Part shown: piece after piece, positions 48,479-59,219 of the stretch | How positions within the stretch are numbered: the first letter of the stretch is position 1 | Layout of the letters: each line of letters opens with the position of its first letter | Assembly (NCBI GenBank): GCA_026874595.1 | Contig: CM049318.1 | Location: 2,357,741 to 2,421,740, forward strand | Direction of reading: 5' to 3' | DNA from: Sipunculus nudus | Lineage: Eukaryota; Annelida; Sipuncula; Golfingiida; Sipunculidae | Length of the DNA stretch: 64,000 nucleotides | Made by a program: the position numbers and the translations under genes | The notes under the pieces: model-generated | Seen by the model: the letters and a program-made list of their open reading frames with translations, nothing else | Databases searched by the model: none | Told to the model about the DNA's origin: nothing

Positions 48479-49868
48479 ATTACAATACGTTTATCCTATA
48501 TGCACATAATATCAATACCGTAACCAGTGTCCATGATCTGCAGTGTGTGTATGTGTGTTCGTGTTTGTGATTCCACCCTTATTTTGTTTATTATCATGAG
48601 TAAATACTAGAATCTGTTCCACAAATATTAAATATAAATTCACCGAATGGGGTACTATAAATAGATAATTATTTACGGTTATACTCCCTTTGTCTTTAAG
48701 CGCCACCTAGAGTTCAATTTTGACATGATTCTTTGGTTTAAATGTTTATCCGTTTACATTCACATGAACTGTGAGTTTATTTATTTATTTTTTTTTTTTT
48801 TTGCATTACGAATACAGTAACCTGCTTTTGTCATTTATCTTTAGGAGGACATACAAGTTGGAAATACCAATTATCAGGACCTCCCTTGGAAACACTTTCC
48901 TTTCGGTGAATGAAAACTGGATGGCGTTTGAAAGCAAAAGCGCCTTTCCCGTAAATAATCGACAATAAATTTCCTATGTTCCCCATTACATAAGCCACAC
49001 ATTTTGCCCGCAATGGTCATGCAATTTGTATTTTATACATAAATACACATGAGCCTTTTTGTACAGGCACTGGCTGTGTTTATTTAAAAGCTAAGGCATA
49101 GGACTACCAATGATATGTACAATTTGACACCATTAATATTCATTATGTGTAAGCTCTGACCTTTTACCATGCACTCTTACCCATATTCTTATATACAACA
49201 TTTCCTACAACATTTTCCCATTGCACACTGGCATGTTTATACACATGGCATAATGTGGCCCTTATTCCATTTGCCCGTGCTTCTAGGATTAAAATTCTTA
49301 GGTTATATTAATTACACAACCTTAATTAATACTAAAATAGACCCAACAATTCAATATAATATAGATATCTTCAGCCCAGGAGAACTCTTCATACCACATC
49401 CCACATAACAGAATATTTATTTCATTTAACTGACAATCTTAGTTTACATTATAAATATATTCTCTCCTTGGCACATCCCCTGAAGGTGGGATGGAATTAA
49501 GTAAGACCTGATGTTTACAAATAACGGTGTATATGTGGGATATCCACAGGTATATAACAAAAGAGTAACAGGAACTTTTTTTTTAATTTACAAGTAGTAT
49601 AACAAATCCATGAAATGGCACATTTCAACATACTTTGGCAAAAGTAACAAGGTGTGACTGTGATCAACATGGCATATTAACTTGTCAGATTAGCAGTTTG
49701 AAGGATGAAGTTCCATACATGCACCCAACCTGGAAACATGACCTTGAGTCTAGAATACGGCAGATCAGACCGTGATACTGAATAATTCAAAATTTCAAGA
49801 ATATCAAAGAAAGATTTGTCTGTAGTAGCTATGGCAGCAACATCGATTAGTCAATTTCTGTTCAAATA
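48476..49868. other. No gene recognised
   Basis: AT-rich. Short frames at 48771-48968 and 49169-49408 lack splice sites and motifs. Confidence 0.35.
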
Positions 49869-50063
49869 CTGTGGAACCTGTCTTAAAGACCACTTGCCTA
49901 ATAAGACCACCTGTCTAATAAGACCACCTGCCTCTTAAGACCATTGTGGAGTACATCGAAAGCATTCACATTGGTTAAAACTGACCACACGCATAAGACC
50001 AATTGTGAATTAAGGCCAATTTCAACCAGTCCCGTTGGTGTTCTTATTACACAGGATTCACTG
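49869..50063. mobile_element. pogo/Tigger-like MITE
   Basis: Flanked by TA on both sides (49867-49868 and 50064-50065). The left end is CTGTGGAACCTGTC and the right end, read inward, CAGTGAATCCTGTG. The interior repeats TAATAAGACCACCTG, typical of Tigger-like ends in which TAAGACCAC-type phrases are iterated. It is 195 bp with no coding capacity. Confidence 0.65.
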
Positions 50064-50446
50064 TACTTGATTTCATCCGGTCACCAACACAGCCTGACTG
50101 TCAACTATTTTGCTAACAATTAATAATCAGCCATTTTATCTATCTTTTTAAAAAAAAATGAATTCTGACTGACTACTGTAACTGTAGTTCATGATGCAAA
50201 TATAGTTGTTTAATTTCAGTGTATAAATCAGCAGTCAAATTCACCTCATCACATAATCATCAAATTATCACAAGATATGTTCCCATTTGTTTATAACAGA
50301 TATATACTAACAATCTAACAATCGGCAAAACGTAAACAGTCAAAGAATTATGTATAATCATAAAACTAAAACAAATGGCCCATGTGCCATGACGGTCAGA
50401 ATTTGAAGAAAGGATCAGTTTTGCTATCGGAAAGTATACCAACAAA

Positions 50447-51085
50447 GGTGGCGCCACCTGCAGCTAAAACTGACAACCAATTCACAGGATCAATATTGGG
50501 TGCAAAATTTGTTATTCGCTGTTGCAGGAGGGTTGCACAAATGACAACGATACCGTCAATATTGTCCGTCAATATTAACATTAGCGAAAGTCAAAGTCCG
50601 GTCATGACATTTTTTTTAATAATTCTATTCAATTCCTGAGAAAATTGTTGATAGGCTTAATATTAAGCGTGCAGTGACATAGGAAATTGTAAAATATTGC
50701 AATCATCTGCATGTCACTCGGAGGAAACGTGCGAGATGGTCAAACTATGCATGCTGATAGTATTAGTAGGATAGAAAAGGCATATTATTTTATTCTATTA
50801 TCCAGCATATTAGTGACAGCAACTTTGAACGCTGAGAAAAATCTAACTTCAGGATGCTTAAAATCATGTATTAAGCCAATAAAGCTCACATAATATTTAG
50901 CACTGACACCTAATTTCAGGTTTCGTCGTAGATTTCCCCAGGAGTTTATATAATATTCTAGTTCAAAAAGTTAACAATATGTGAGACCTAGTTACGGACT
51001 GCTGTGCGGACGACGGACAAAGGACGGTGGACAATGGATGATTACTTTAACTCTGATGACCTTCAGTAGGTTTAGCAAAAAATAA
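50447..51085 (+). repeat. Decayed tailed repeat with GGTGGCGCCACC head
   Basis: A perfect palindromic head at 50447-50458. A body fragment, CCTAATTTCAGGTTTCGTCG (50908), matches the 330-bp family. A GGACGACGGACAAAGGACGG run lies near 51007, and a decayed hairpin (AACTCTGATGACCTTCAGTA) at about 51049-51075 is followed by an A-run. The middle part, 50460-50900, is not obviously related and may be an insertion. Confidence 0.65.
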
Positions 51086-53915
51086 ACGATCAGTTTAAAG
51101 GTGCTGTGATGAACTGCACATATATCTGTAAAATATCTGAGATACTAAAGTAATGATAATGTGTCCCTGCAAAATACCGCTGCTGGATCTTTACCCTTAA
51201 CTTATAATACTCAACATAAGATGGCACTATTCGTGTTTCAACAGATCAAATATGATATAATAATTAGTCAAAACAAGAGCCAAGGTTAGACTTCCGCCAA
51301 GTTAAGTAAAATTCCCCATGTGCCTGTTTGTTTGTCTGTCTGATAGCAGGAATTAGCAAAATATACTGAATCGATTTAAATGAATCTTTACTGATGGTTG
51401 GAATATGGACAGGGAGGATCCCTGGTTTAACTGAAAACCATTCCAGCAAACTATACAGCCTTTTTTGCTTCTTGACCATGTCGATGCTCATTGAATAACT
51501 CTCTCTGATATTATTGTCATAACTGACTTAAAGCATATCATGTTTTTCATATATATCAATTTAATAATAAATTAATCAGGTCAAGGTCTCACTTGTCCTC
51601 AAAATTTAGTTTTGGAAAATATGTTACCGATTTATAAAGTATGAGGAAAGTTTGTGGGCACTCGTTTGTCGACCTGTGTGAAAGATCATGATCCTTAGTT
51701 TATTGTTTTAATTTACAGACATTAATCTTCTCAGAAAAGATTTATATTTTTCTCCCTGCAGTAAGAACTCTGAATAATGGTCTCCAGGTTTGGGCAGCAA
51801 AGCAGTTTCAAATCAAGAAACATAAATTGCAGTGAAAATTGCTTTCCCAAAACCAAATGGAAGCAGACAAGAGTTAACATGCACAAATTAAATATTGCAA
51901 GTTACGTATAATCAAACCTGTTACAAAATTATGCAGATATGAAATTGCTCCAAAATATATGTTTTGAAAATTAATCTGTAACAATAATTTTTAACAGAAT
52001 TCATGCTTTTGTGTTTTGATTTACATTTTATAAACGTGTTATACAAAATGTATTACAAAATGATCAATTTACCCACGATGATTAAAGGTATGGAGACTGC
52101 TTCTCTAATTCTTGTTGGCTCTGAGGTGTTCAGATATGACTATGCAGGTGTAAATCAACAAAATTCAGGGTGTTACAGGGGACACCCCTACATCCACTCC
52201 CCTCTTGTACATGTCAGTGAACCATGTATCCTGCTCATACCAGTATGGTTAATGTAAATTCACTTTTTGTATTGCACATTCCTAATTCCTGGAGCCCTGT
52301 TGCTGGTAAGAATGTGCGCTGCATACTAACATGTATAACACAGATGGAATGTCACAGCAGTAATGACTTTGCAATTATTGTTTACTGGCTTTGATACATA
52401 TTATCACCCAGGATTCATGTGGTGACACATAAGTAATTAGCTAATGTAATAAGCTGCCAGACAAATAGATATACAAACAAATAAACTGGCCACTCAGTGT
52501 AACTGCTGATAATTGACATTATGAACACATTAATTATGAGCAAATCAATAAAATCAGCCTGTCAGCAGACAGCAGATGGTCTTTACCAATCAGATCACAG
52601 CAACAATTTTTTAATCTTTTAAAGTAAAATCCATTTGAAATCTACAGTTTACAGCAATCCTCTACTTTTCATATTTTTCACTCTTATTGATAAATTTGGT
52701 ATAGGGAGAAAGCAGGGGCAAGGTTAAATAAATCATTCTGACAACAAAGAAAAAATGTTTGCACTTTATCTATTGTGAACATGGTGTTGCCAATTAAAAT
52801 ATGTTTAAAGTTTGGAAAACATGTTCATGAAGTGATTTAAACTAGTTTCAAATGCCAAAAAAATACAATTATGTGGATCTTGTCCACTCCATAAACATTT
52901 TGGCACACAGATAAAAGAACTCTGGTCAGTGACAAAGCACCAATACCATATGTGTGCTTCATAGTCTCTCAAGCAGATCACTTTAATTTGGATGATTCCT
53001 GTGAAAACTCTATTGGCTGACATGAAGAGACCTCTGGTTGAGACAAACAAAATTATTTTTTAGCGCAACTTATCATATATAATAGCAATAAATCTAAAAT
53101 ACTTATAAAACGCGGTATTTTTTAATATATGATGTGTCAGCATGCAGGAACAGCCTTCAAAAATGAGAATAATTATAATATCATTGATTAGATTCAGGAT
53201 TCATACAAGCAGGTGACCAGAAACTGATAATATTTTGATTTTTCGATTGTGAAGGTCATTCGACTTACAAAAGTCAGCTGTATACTGATTCAAGATAAGG
53301 TATCTGTTAACCTATTGCTAAAAAGGAATAGAAAATGTTAAATGAATAACCTAAACAACTGGGCAATAAAGCAAAAATGTAATGATAGTTTGATAAAATT
53401 ATGATTACATTAAAATAACAGGCATGATTTAGTCTCATACACTTAATTATTTTCAAGATTGATATTTTCATATGACCCATGGATAAATCACTCAAAGAAA
53501 GAGGAATTACAGGTCATAGTACAGTAAATGTTAAATAAGTTAAAAAAAGCTGCCATCAATTACAAATCAATATAATTCATTTACAATGAAAAAATTGGGG
53601 CAGTTTCCTGAAATGTAATGAAAGAGCAGCAAAACAACATCAGCACCTGGTTCATGCTGATTTTCTTCCTTCTTCCAGGAATTAATAATTTTTGGTTCAT
53701 TTTCCAGCTGTGATAGTGTGATTTTAACTCCATTATATGTTCCCATCTTTACTGTAACTGAATCTCAGGGGATAATTCCAGAAAATCTTGGTGCAGGGAT
53801 CCTTCAGTTAAACAAATCTTCCCCATGTGAATCCTAATTATAACTTAGTATACATTTGGTAATAAGAATTCTCTTGTACTTGTGGCCAATCTAGTGCCAT
53901 TCTCTGCCATCAAAG
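51086..53915. other. Downstream of the nuclear receptor; probably includes its 3' UTR
   Basis: AT-rich single-copy-like DNA on the 3' side of the receptor's stop codon at 53916 (minus strand). Some of it is probably untranslated mRNA, but I could not fix a poly(A) site by eye. A fragment of the CCTCCGCCAAGG-type repeat lies at 51283-51350. An extra terminal exon carrying helix 12 of the receptor would be expected here if one exists, but none was recognised. Confidence 0.4.
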
Positions 53916-54055
53916 TCACTTAGTGGTATCTGACTTGGATTTTAGAATTATATTTTGCCAGATTGCTCCGAACCAGGCGTATAATAGGCGGATTCTTGGC
54001 ACATATGTGAATAGTAGGAGAAGCTGACGATTTCCCTTTTCAATGCCGTGTTTTT
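53916..54055 (-). CDS. Nuclear receptor LBD, last exon found (helix 10/11 and stop)
   Basis: Acceptor TTCCCTTTTTTTCAG just above 54055. The exon begins with two bases completing a codon from 54335 and ends at TGA (53916-53918). It encodes KHGIEKGNRQLLLLFTYV then PRIRLLYAWFGAIWQ and a short basic tail, KSKSDTTK. The RQLLLLFTYVPRIRLL part corresponds to the helix 10/11 block that reads LLLKLPDLR-like in nuclear receptors, which dimerises and lines the pocket. In most receptors an acidic AF-2 helix (hydrophobic pairs around a Glu) follows after 15-25 residues. Here the frame stops first, so the protein either lacks helix 12, as Rev-erb/E75-type receptors do, or has an alternative downstream exon (weak donor-like GTGACT overlaps the stop). 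Confidence 0.75.
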
Positions 54056-54334
54056 CTGAAAAAAAGGGAACATGGTTGATTTTTATTTCATATCCTGTAT
54101 TGAAACCATAAGTAAAAGTCCAAATAGATATTAATTCCATTTAAATGTATTATACAGTGATGCAATGCTTCACAGTAATTTTTATTTTTGTTAATCCATC
54201 TTTTCTATTGTAGGAACACTGTTTTGCATTTTGTTCAATTATATTTACAGTAAGCACAATTTCTGTTAAATACATTTTTAACTGATATATTATAGCTCTT
54301 TCAAAAAAATAAAACACAATAATATTTGACTGAC

Positions 54335-54415
54335 TCTGTAGGTACGCTGTGAAGGCCTTCAGGTACGGCTGTCTGACCTCCGTCACAACCTCAGGATTCT
54401 GTACAGCTGGAGTAT
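54335..54415 (-). CDS. Nuclear receptor LBD exon (helices 8-10)
   Basis: Acceptor CTATTTGTTTGTAG above 54415; donor ACAGA|GTCAGT below 54335. 81 nt, entering and leaving in phase 1, so it joins both neighbours without a shift (the codon across the upstream junction is GAT). It encodes TPAVQNPEVVTEVR then QPYLKAFTAYLQ, matching the loop and helix 9/10 pattern (ELVEELQEKYLEALQEYL-like) of receptor ligand-binding domains. The intron to the last exon is only 279 bp; the one upstream is 4021 bp and holds the DR1-bearing tandem repeat. The donor has C at position +3, so the exact end is slightly uncertain. Confidence 0.78.
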
Positions 54416-56104
54416 CTACAAACAAATAGCTTCTCATTTAGTATTGTCACAAACCTGAAGAAAAAATAACATAAATACTCTAAAAACTTCAGGGACACAA
54501 ATATACTTTAAAAACTAGATGTAGTAATCTCCAGGTGGTCAATGGAAGCCTGCCACTAAGCAATAATGAGAGACCAGCTTTTGAGTGTATGACCTTGGGA
54601 ATAAGGTCAAGGTCAAAAATTAATATAATGTGCCAACATGAGACCTAGGACTAATACTGTGATGAAATGTCACCTTTTAAAAATTTTGGAGATAATGAAA
54701 ATGGCCCAAGAAAAAAAAAAAAAGGAACAAATTTTGAAATTGACTCAGGACCCAAAATGGGTCAACCAACAAAAATCTTTTACCCAAATATGAATACAGA
54801 TATAAACTCATCAACCTGTTGACACCTCATGGTCCTACTGGGTGCAGCTTATTATTACCAGACTGATAGTGTCCAGTGACTGGGTCCATTTATGGTAGCT
54901 CATGCTGAAGTCAACCGGGCTGGCCTTTTAAAAGGCACATTTATAGGTGTTACAATCTGTTAGATGAGTTTTGTATCAAAAGTATGGGCCTTGCTTTCAC
55001 GCTTTTCATAGGAATCTGCAAGTGGAACATTGTGGGGCAATGGATCATAACATAATGTATCTTGAGCCAAAATTTTACCTCATATATTACAGAAGCTTTC
55101 CTGTCAATTCCAATGGCTTGAACATAACAGTGGTTAACTGTGTTTCCTGTATCATGCTGAAGTAAATTACTATTGATTAATTTATCCTGGTCTAATCACA
55201 GGTAATATTTGCTCCTTTTTAAAAATGTAAGGCTCAATGCAACCATTTTACAATGTACATACAAAACACTGCTTAATTTCAATCAATTCTCTGTTCATTA
55301 CAGACAGAATGCCAGTGTCTCCAGGATACTCGCAGCGACTGCAATAAGGTTCCTGGATAAAAAATCCTCAAACTTGTTCTTCAGTATCTCTGATATTTAA
55401 TTTTTGTCCATGGTAACAGAATTTGTTTTGCCTGCAAAGTGTTTTTAATCATTATTTTCTCCATTATCTCATCATCTTTAATCATTACCAAATGGGTATT
55501 TTCCAAAAGGGAAGATCAATAAAGTAAATTTAGCCTTTATTGCTGCTAGAAAAAAAAAGAATGTGAGGACCTAGCTAGTGTCTTTTTCCCAGGTAGTGGA
55601 AGAGTGTTTAGTAGAGAGTATTAATTCTTCCACCAGGCAATCAAAAGAGATCTAGAACTCATTTCTTTTGCGTTTTTCTTATTTATTTTTCTAAACTGCA
55701 ATATAAACAGAGCATAGATCCATCAGAGACCAAGTGACCTGATTTTTGTGTTATGATGCCATTAAAAAATCAAAACTGCTGATTGTTCTTCTTTTATTGT
55801 CAAAATACAAATTAGTGAAAGGAGCAATAAACTGCAGGAAAACCTGAAAAAAAGTTCAGTCAGAGGGACAAAAATTTATCAAGCCCACCCATCTGTACTG
55901 GGATTGAAAGGTTAGTCATGGTTATTTTGGAGAAACACCATGTTCACTGGAGTTGTCAGAGTACTGAGGATTCCATCCATTCCACATGTTTATAAAAGAA
56001 AGTGGTTGAGACCATGAGTAGCAGAAGTTTTCTCCCTCCAGCAACAGAGATTCAAGCAGCCATAACATGTGCTAGAAGGTAACACTTTCTACATCTACCC
56101 ATGG

Positions 56105-56190
56105 CCCATGACTGGCTCATTCACTCCTGGGTGGTAAGTACACACCATTGTGTTAAAGTCCTTAGCTAAAACACTGGTTTCTGTTTGTCT
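56105..56190. repeat. Fragment of SINE 3' region
   Basis: CATTCACTCCTGGGTGG followed by ACCATTGTGTTAAAG matches the corresponding part of the SINE at 25660-25815 (CATTCACTTCTGGGTGG, then a TGTGGTAAAG equivalent). Confidence 0.5.
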
Positions 56191-56394
56191 TGAATCAGAG
56201 ACCTAAAAATGAATATTCACAATAACTAGGGACCCATGGGTCTCGACGCTCAGCTGCATTTGTCTATAAGGATATATGTTTATGAGGTTTTCCAAAATAC
56301 TGGTCCTGTGATCATATGGTTGGCCATATATTAGTCAAGTTTGAGATCAATATTTCAAACTTAACTGGTGTTATCATTTGGAAACTAAGATGTG

Positions 56395-57420
56395 GGTTAA
56401 AGGCCCCCATGACCTTGACCTTGTGACCCCAAAATCCATCAGTTACTTCCACTGTTGGCAAGTAAGCAACATCTAGAAGATAGAATGTTTGGGACAGAAA
56501 GTTTGGCTAAAAATACATCAAAAATCTTTTTAAAGAAGTGGGTCCCGTGACCTTGACCTTTGGCCTTATGACCCCAAAATCAAATGGGTTCTTACATTAT
56601 TGGTGGGTCATAAATAAGTCAAAATTGAAACCAATATGTCAATTCAAACTGAAGTTATCATCCAGAAACAAATATGTGGACAAATGGGCCCCTGTGACGA
56701 TGACCTTTGACCTTGTGCCCCCCAAATCAATCAGTTTCCTCCCCTATTGGCTGCTCAGCTATAAGTGCAAGATGGAAGATTTTGGATGAAAAGTTTGGCT
56801 TAAAATGCATCCACAATCTTTCTAAATAAGTGAGTACTGTGACCTTGACCTTTGACCTCATGACCCCAAAACTGAACAGAATCTTCCCCTATTGGTAGGT
56901 TAGCAATATCATGAAGATTGAAGTCCTTTGACCATGACCTTTGACCATTGGACCCCAAAATCCACACGGTTCTTACTTTAGTGGTGAGTCATATACAAGT
57001 TAGGTTTGAAACCAATATGTCAAACTAAACTGGAGTTATCATCTAGAAACTAATTTGTGAACAGATGGCCCCTGTGACCTTGACCTTTGACCATGTGACC
57101 ATGTTCATTTATGCTCTCCCCATAATGGCATGTCAGCTAAATGTGCAAAATGGAAAGTTTTGGATGAAAAGCTTGGCTTAAAATGCAGCCATAATCTTTT
57201 TAAAAAAAGTCCTGTGACCTTGACCTCTGACCTCATGACCCCAAAATCATATAGGTTTTTGCTTTAGTGGTAGGCCATATGTAAGTCAAGTTTGAAATCC
57301 ATGTGTCAATACAACCTGGAGTTATCATCTGGAAACAAATTTGTGTTGATGCACAGATGGACAGACAGACAGATAAACAGACAGACAGACAGGGTGATAA
57401 CTATATGGCATCCACTTGTG
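56395..57420 (+). repeat. ~143-bp tandem repeat rich in TGACCT half-sites
   Basis: Seven units carry TGACCTTGACCTTTGACC-type blocks at about 56407, 56548, 56694, 56839, 56929, 57073 and 57215. Spacing is about 141-146 bp, with one shortened interval of 90. Other shared phrases are GACCCCAAAATC, GGTGRGTCATA.A.AAGT, ACTGGAGTTATCATCTRGAAAC and GATGAAAAG.TTGGCTTAAAATGCA. The array ends in a GACAGACAGACAGATAAACA run, then GGTGATAACTATATGG and a weak hairpin, the same terminal plan as the other tailed repeats. Confidence 0.85.
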
Positions 57421-57540
57421 ATCAATAAACACACCAGGTTTGGAACACTAGATGTAATTACAGCTGAGAAACTGACATGATTTTTGTCATTTTATAGTAA
57501 AAAATATTTTAAAATATTCGTTAAAATAACAAAAAATACA

Positions 57541-57900
57541 GGTGGCGCCACCACTTTTTTGGAACTCACAAAACTAGTTATGGTCAATATTCAAGGCAAG
57601 ATTCATGACAATCCATGCATTAATTATCAAGATATTGGAGGTTTTGTATTATATTTTTGATTATTCTGGGGGGTACTTTCAAGCCCCATAGCTCGGCGTA
57701 TATAGGTCACAGTGACCTAATTTCAGGTTTCCAAGGAGATTTTTTATGGACCTCCTTGGATTTCACTAAGAAGTTTCTGGAACCAGCAGTTAAGATTTGT
57801 ACCCTGCTAACAGATAGCCGGACTGCCAGACAACCAGACAGACGACAGACAAAGCGCCATTCCTATACCTGAGTTGACTTACAGTCAGCTGAGCTAAAAT
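57541..57900 (+). repeat. Single-unit copy of the tailed 330-bp repeat
   Basis: Begins with a perfect GGTGGCGCCACC (57541-57552). It carries GATTATTCTGGGGGGTACTTTCAAGCC and CCTAATTTCAGGTTTCCAAGG as in 180-1575, then a GACAGACGACAGACAAAG run and the hairpin at 57867-57895 (inner stem TGACT/AGTCA intact) followed by AAAA. It lies inside the receptor's intron. Confidence 0.85.
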
Positions 57901-58436
57901 CATGTTCTGCAGTATAGCTGTATACCAGAATGAATGGTAGATTATAATTTTGACTTCTGAACTGAGGGTATCCTTATGGTTAGCACACCATGATAATTTT
58001 TGTCCCCCACTCCACAGATGTGGAGGACATTGTTTTGGGTTTGTCTGTCTCTCTGTCCTTCCATCAGGTTTTTTTGTTTCCATGTGATAACTTTCCTAAA
58101 TTTAATCAGATTTCATTCAAATTTGGATCAGTTATTGCTCTTATGCATACCTCAGTTGGAAATTGGTTTTGGAGTGTCTATTTGAAAAATATTTCTCTCC
58201 AGCTCAAAAAAAAAAATTCCTAAATTTATTCAAATTTTTCAGTGAATTTTAGATTTTATTTTTCATAGTGGACCTGTTTTTCATGTGCTCTCGTTATTTT
58301 CTCCACATGTCATAATTTTGGTTGCTTAGCAAGCATAAAAGACAACAACAGCCAAAAGCCAGGGACATCAATTCCAGGAATTTGCTTGTTTAGTTTGATT
58401 CATATTTTATTTCACTTGAGGAAAATGACCTCTCAC

Positions 58437-58688
58437 CTGCAGCAATACCACAAAGTACGAGTAGCAAAGCGCCCTCTATCAAGTCCACCTCCATCGCATG
58501 GAACTCAGCACACAGCGTCAGCAGGGATTCCAAAAACTCACACCAAGGGAACTGATACCAGCTCCAGCCAATTGGATGAAAGAGTTTTTCTGCTGATATA
58601 TACCAGTACAGGATCATGGCCACAATGCGGAGTGGCATTGCCTTGTACAGGATATAGAGCTGGTCTGCTGTCTCCAGTTTTGTCCATC
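58437..58688 (-). CDS. Nuclear receptor LBD exon (helices 3-8, signature motif)
   Basis: Acceptor CAAATTATTTCAG above 58688; excellent donor GCTGCAG|GTGAGA below 58437. 252 nt, phase 1 in and out, encoding 83 complete residues plus one junction codon at each end. With the previous exon it reads FVSKLPG|WTKLETADQLYIL, matching the ligand-binding-domain signature (F-A-K-x-x-P-G-F-x-x-L-x-x-x-D-Q-x-x-L-L) in helices 3-5. Next come KAMPLRIVAMILYWYISAEK (helix 5 and the beta turn), an aromatic stretch (GWSWYQFPWCEFLE) and AEFHAMEVDLIEGALLLVL, the helix 7/8 block. Ligand-pocket side chains are unusually aromatic, with four Trp within the exon. The gene is minus-strand, and the frame open on the plus strand here is a shadow. 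Confidence 0.87.
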
Positions 58689-59019
58689 CTGAAATAATTT
58701 GAATCAGAAATTCTGGGATCGAAAATGATCGCATGCAAACAAGCAAACTGCGTATGAATATATCAGACATTTATATTAACTTGAAATGCTAGGTAGGGAA
58801 CACAAATAATTGAATTTAAGAATAGAAAATACTGTTTAAAAATACTGCTGATATGATATCATAAATGTATGAAATAAATCATTATGGATATATAAAATAA
58901 ATAATATGATAATTAGAATCATTATTACTTATTTACTAATGTAAAATGTAAAACATTCTTCATATCCATGGTCACCTTTGAAAAGATCTAGAGAAGATTC
59001 TTTCATATATACTAATTAC
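58689..59019. other. Nuclear receptor intron (331 bp)
   Basis: A short AT-rich intron between the two best-supported exons: GTAATTAG at its minus-strand start and a pyrimidine-rich end. Confidence 0.8.
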
Positions 59020-59107
59020 CTGGCAGCTTGCTGACGAACCCTGCCATGGCACTGGCTTGCTTGTCAAGATAACCTACTAAAGACCCTTGTAGATCTGCAG
59101 GTCCAGC
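59020..59107 (-). CDS. Nuclear receptor LBD exon (helix 3)
   Basis: Acceptor GCTGTTTTTTTTCTACAG above 59107; donor CTGCCAG|GTAATT below 59020. 88 nt, entering in phase 0 and leaving in phase 1. It encodes AGPADLQGSLVGYLDKQ then ASAMAGFVSKLP. The last segment is helix 3 of the ligand-binding domain, leading straight into the PGW..L...DQ signature of the next exon. The subfamily cannot be fixed from this part; without the DNA-binding domain, orthology (for example NR1-like or a lineage-specific group) remains open. Confidence 0.83.
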
Positions 59108-59219
59108 CTGTAGAAAAAAAACAGCTAATTTTAAAATAAAATTAGATGTGTTGGAACGACACGAATGCCCCCGCCTGGGGCAAATTAGAAACATTTGATA
59201 AATTTTGTAAAATTTTTTA

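Larger units (their letters stand above)
54416..58436. other. Nuclear receptor intron (4.0 kb) with repeats
   Basis: It contains a SINE-end fragment (56105-56190), the 143-bp tandem repeat (56395-57420) and a single-unit tailed repeat (57541-57900), listed separately. The remainder, 54416-56100 and 57900-58430, is AT-rich with no exon that fits the receptor's reading phase. Confidence 0.6.

Noticed and set aside
58386-58697. Plus-strand frame of 103 codons
   Set aside because: It is antisense to the nuclear receptor exon, which has the better splice sites and the domain signature.
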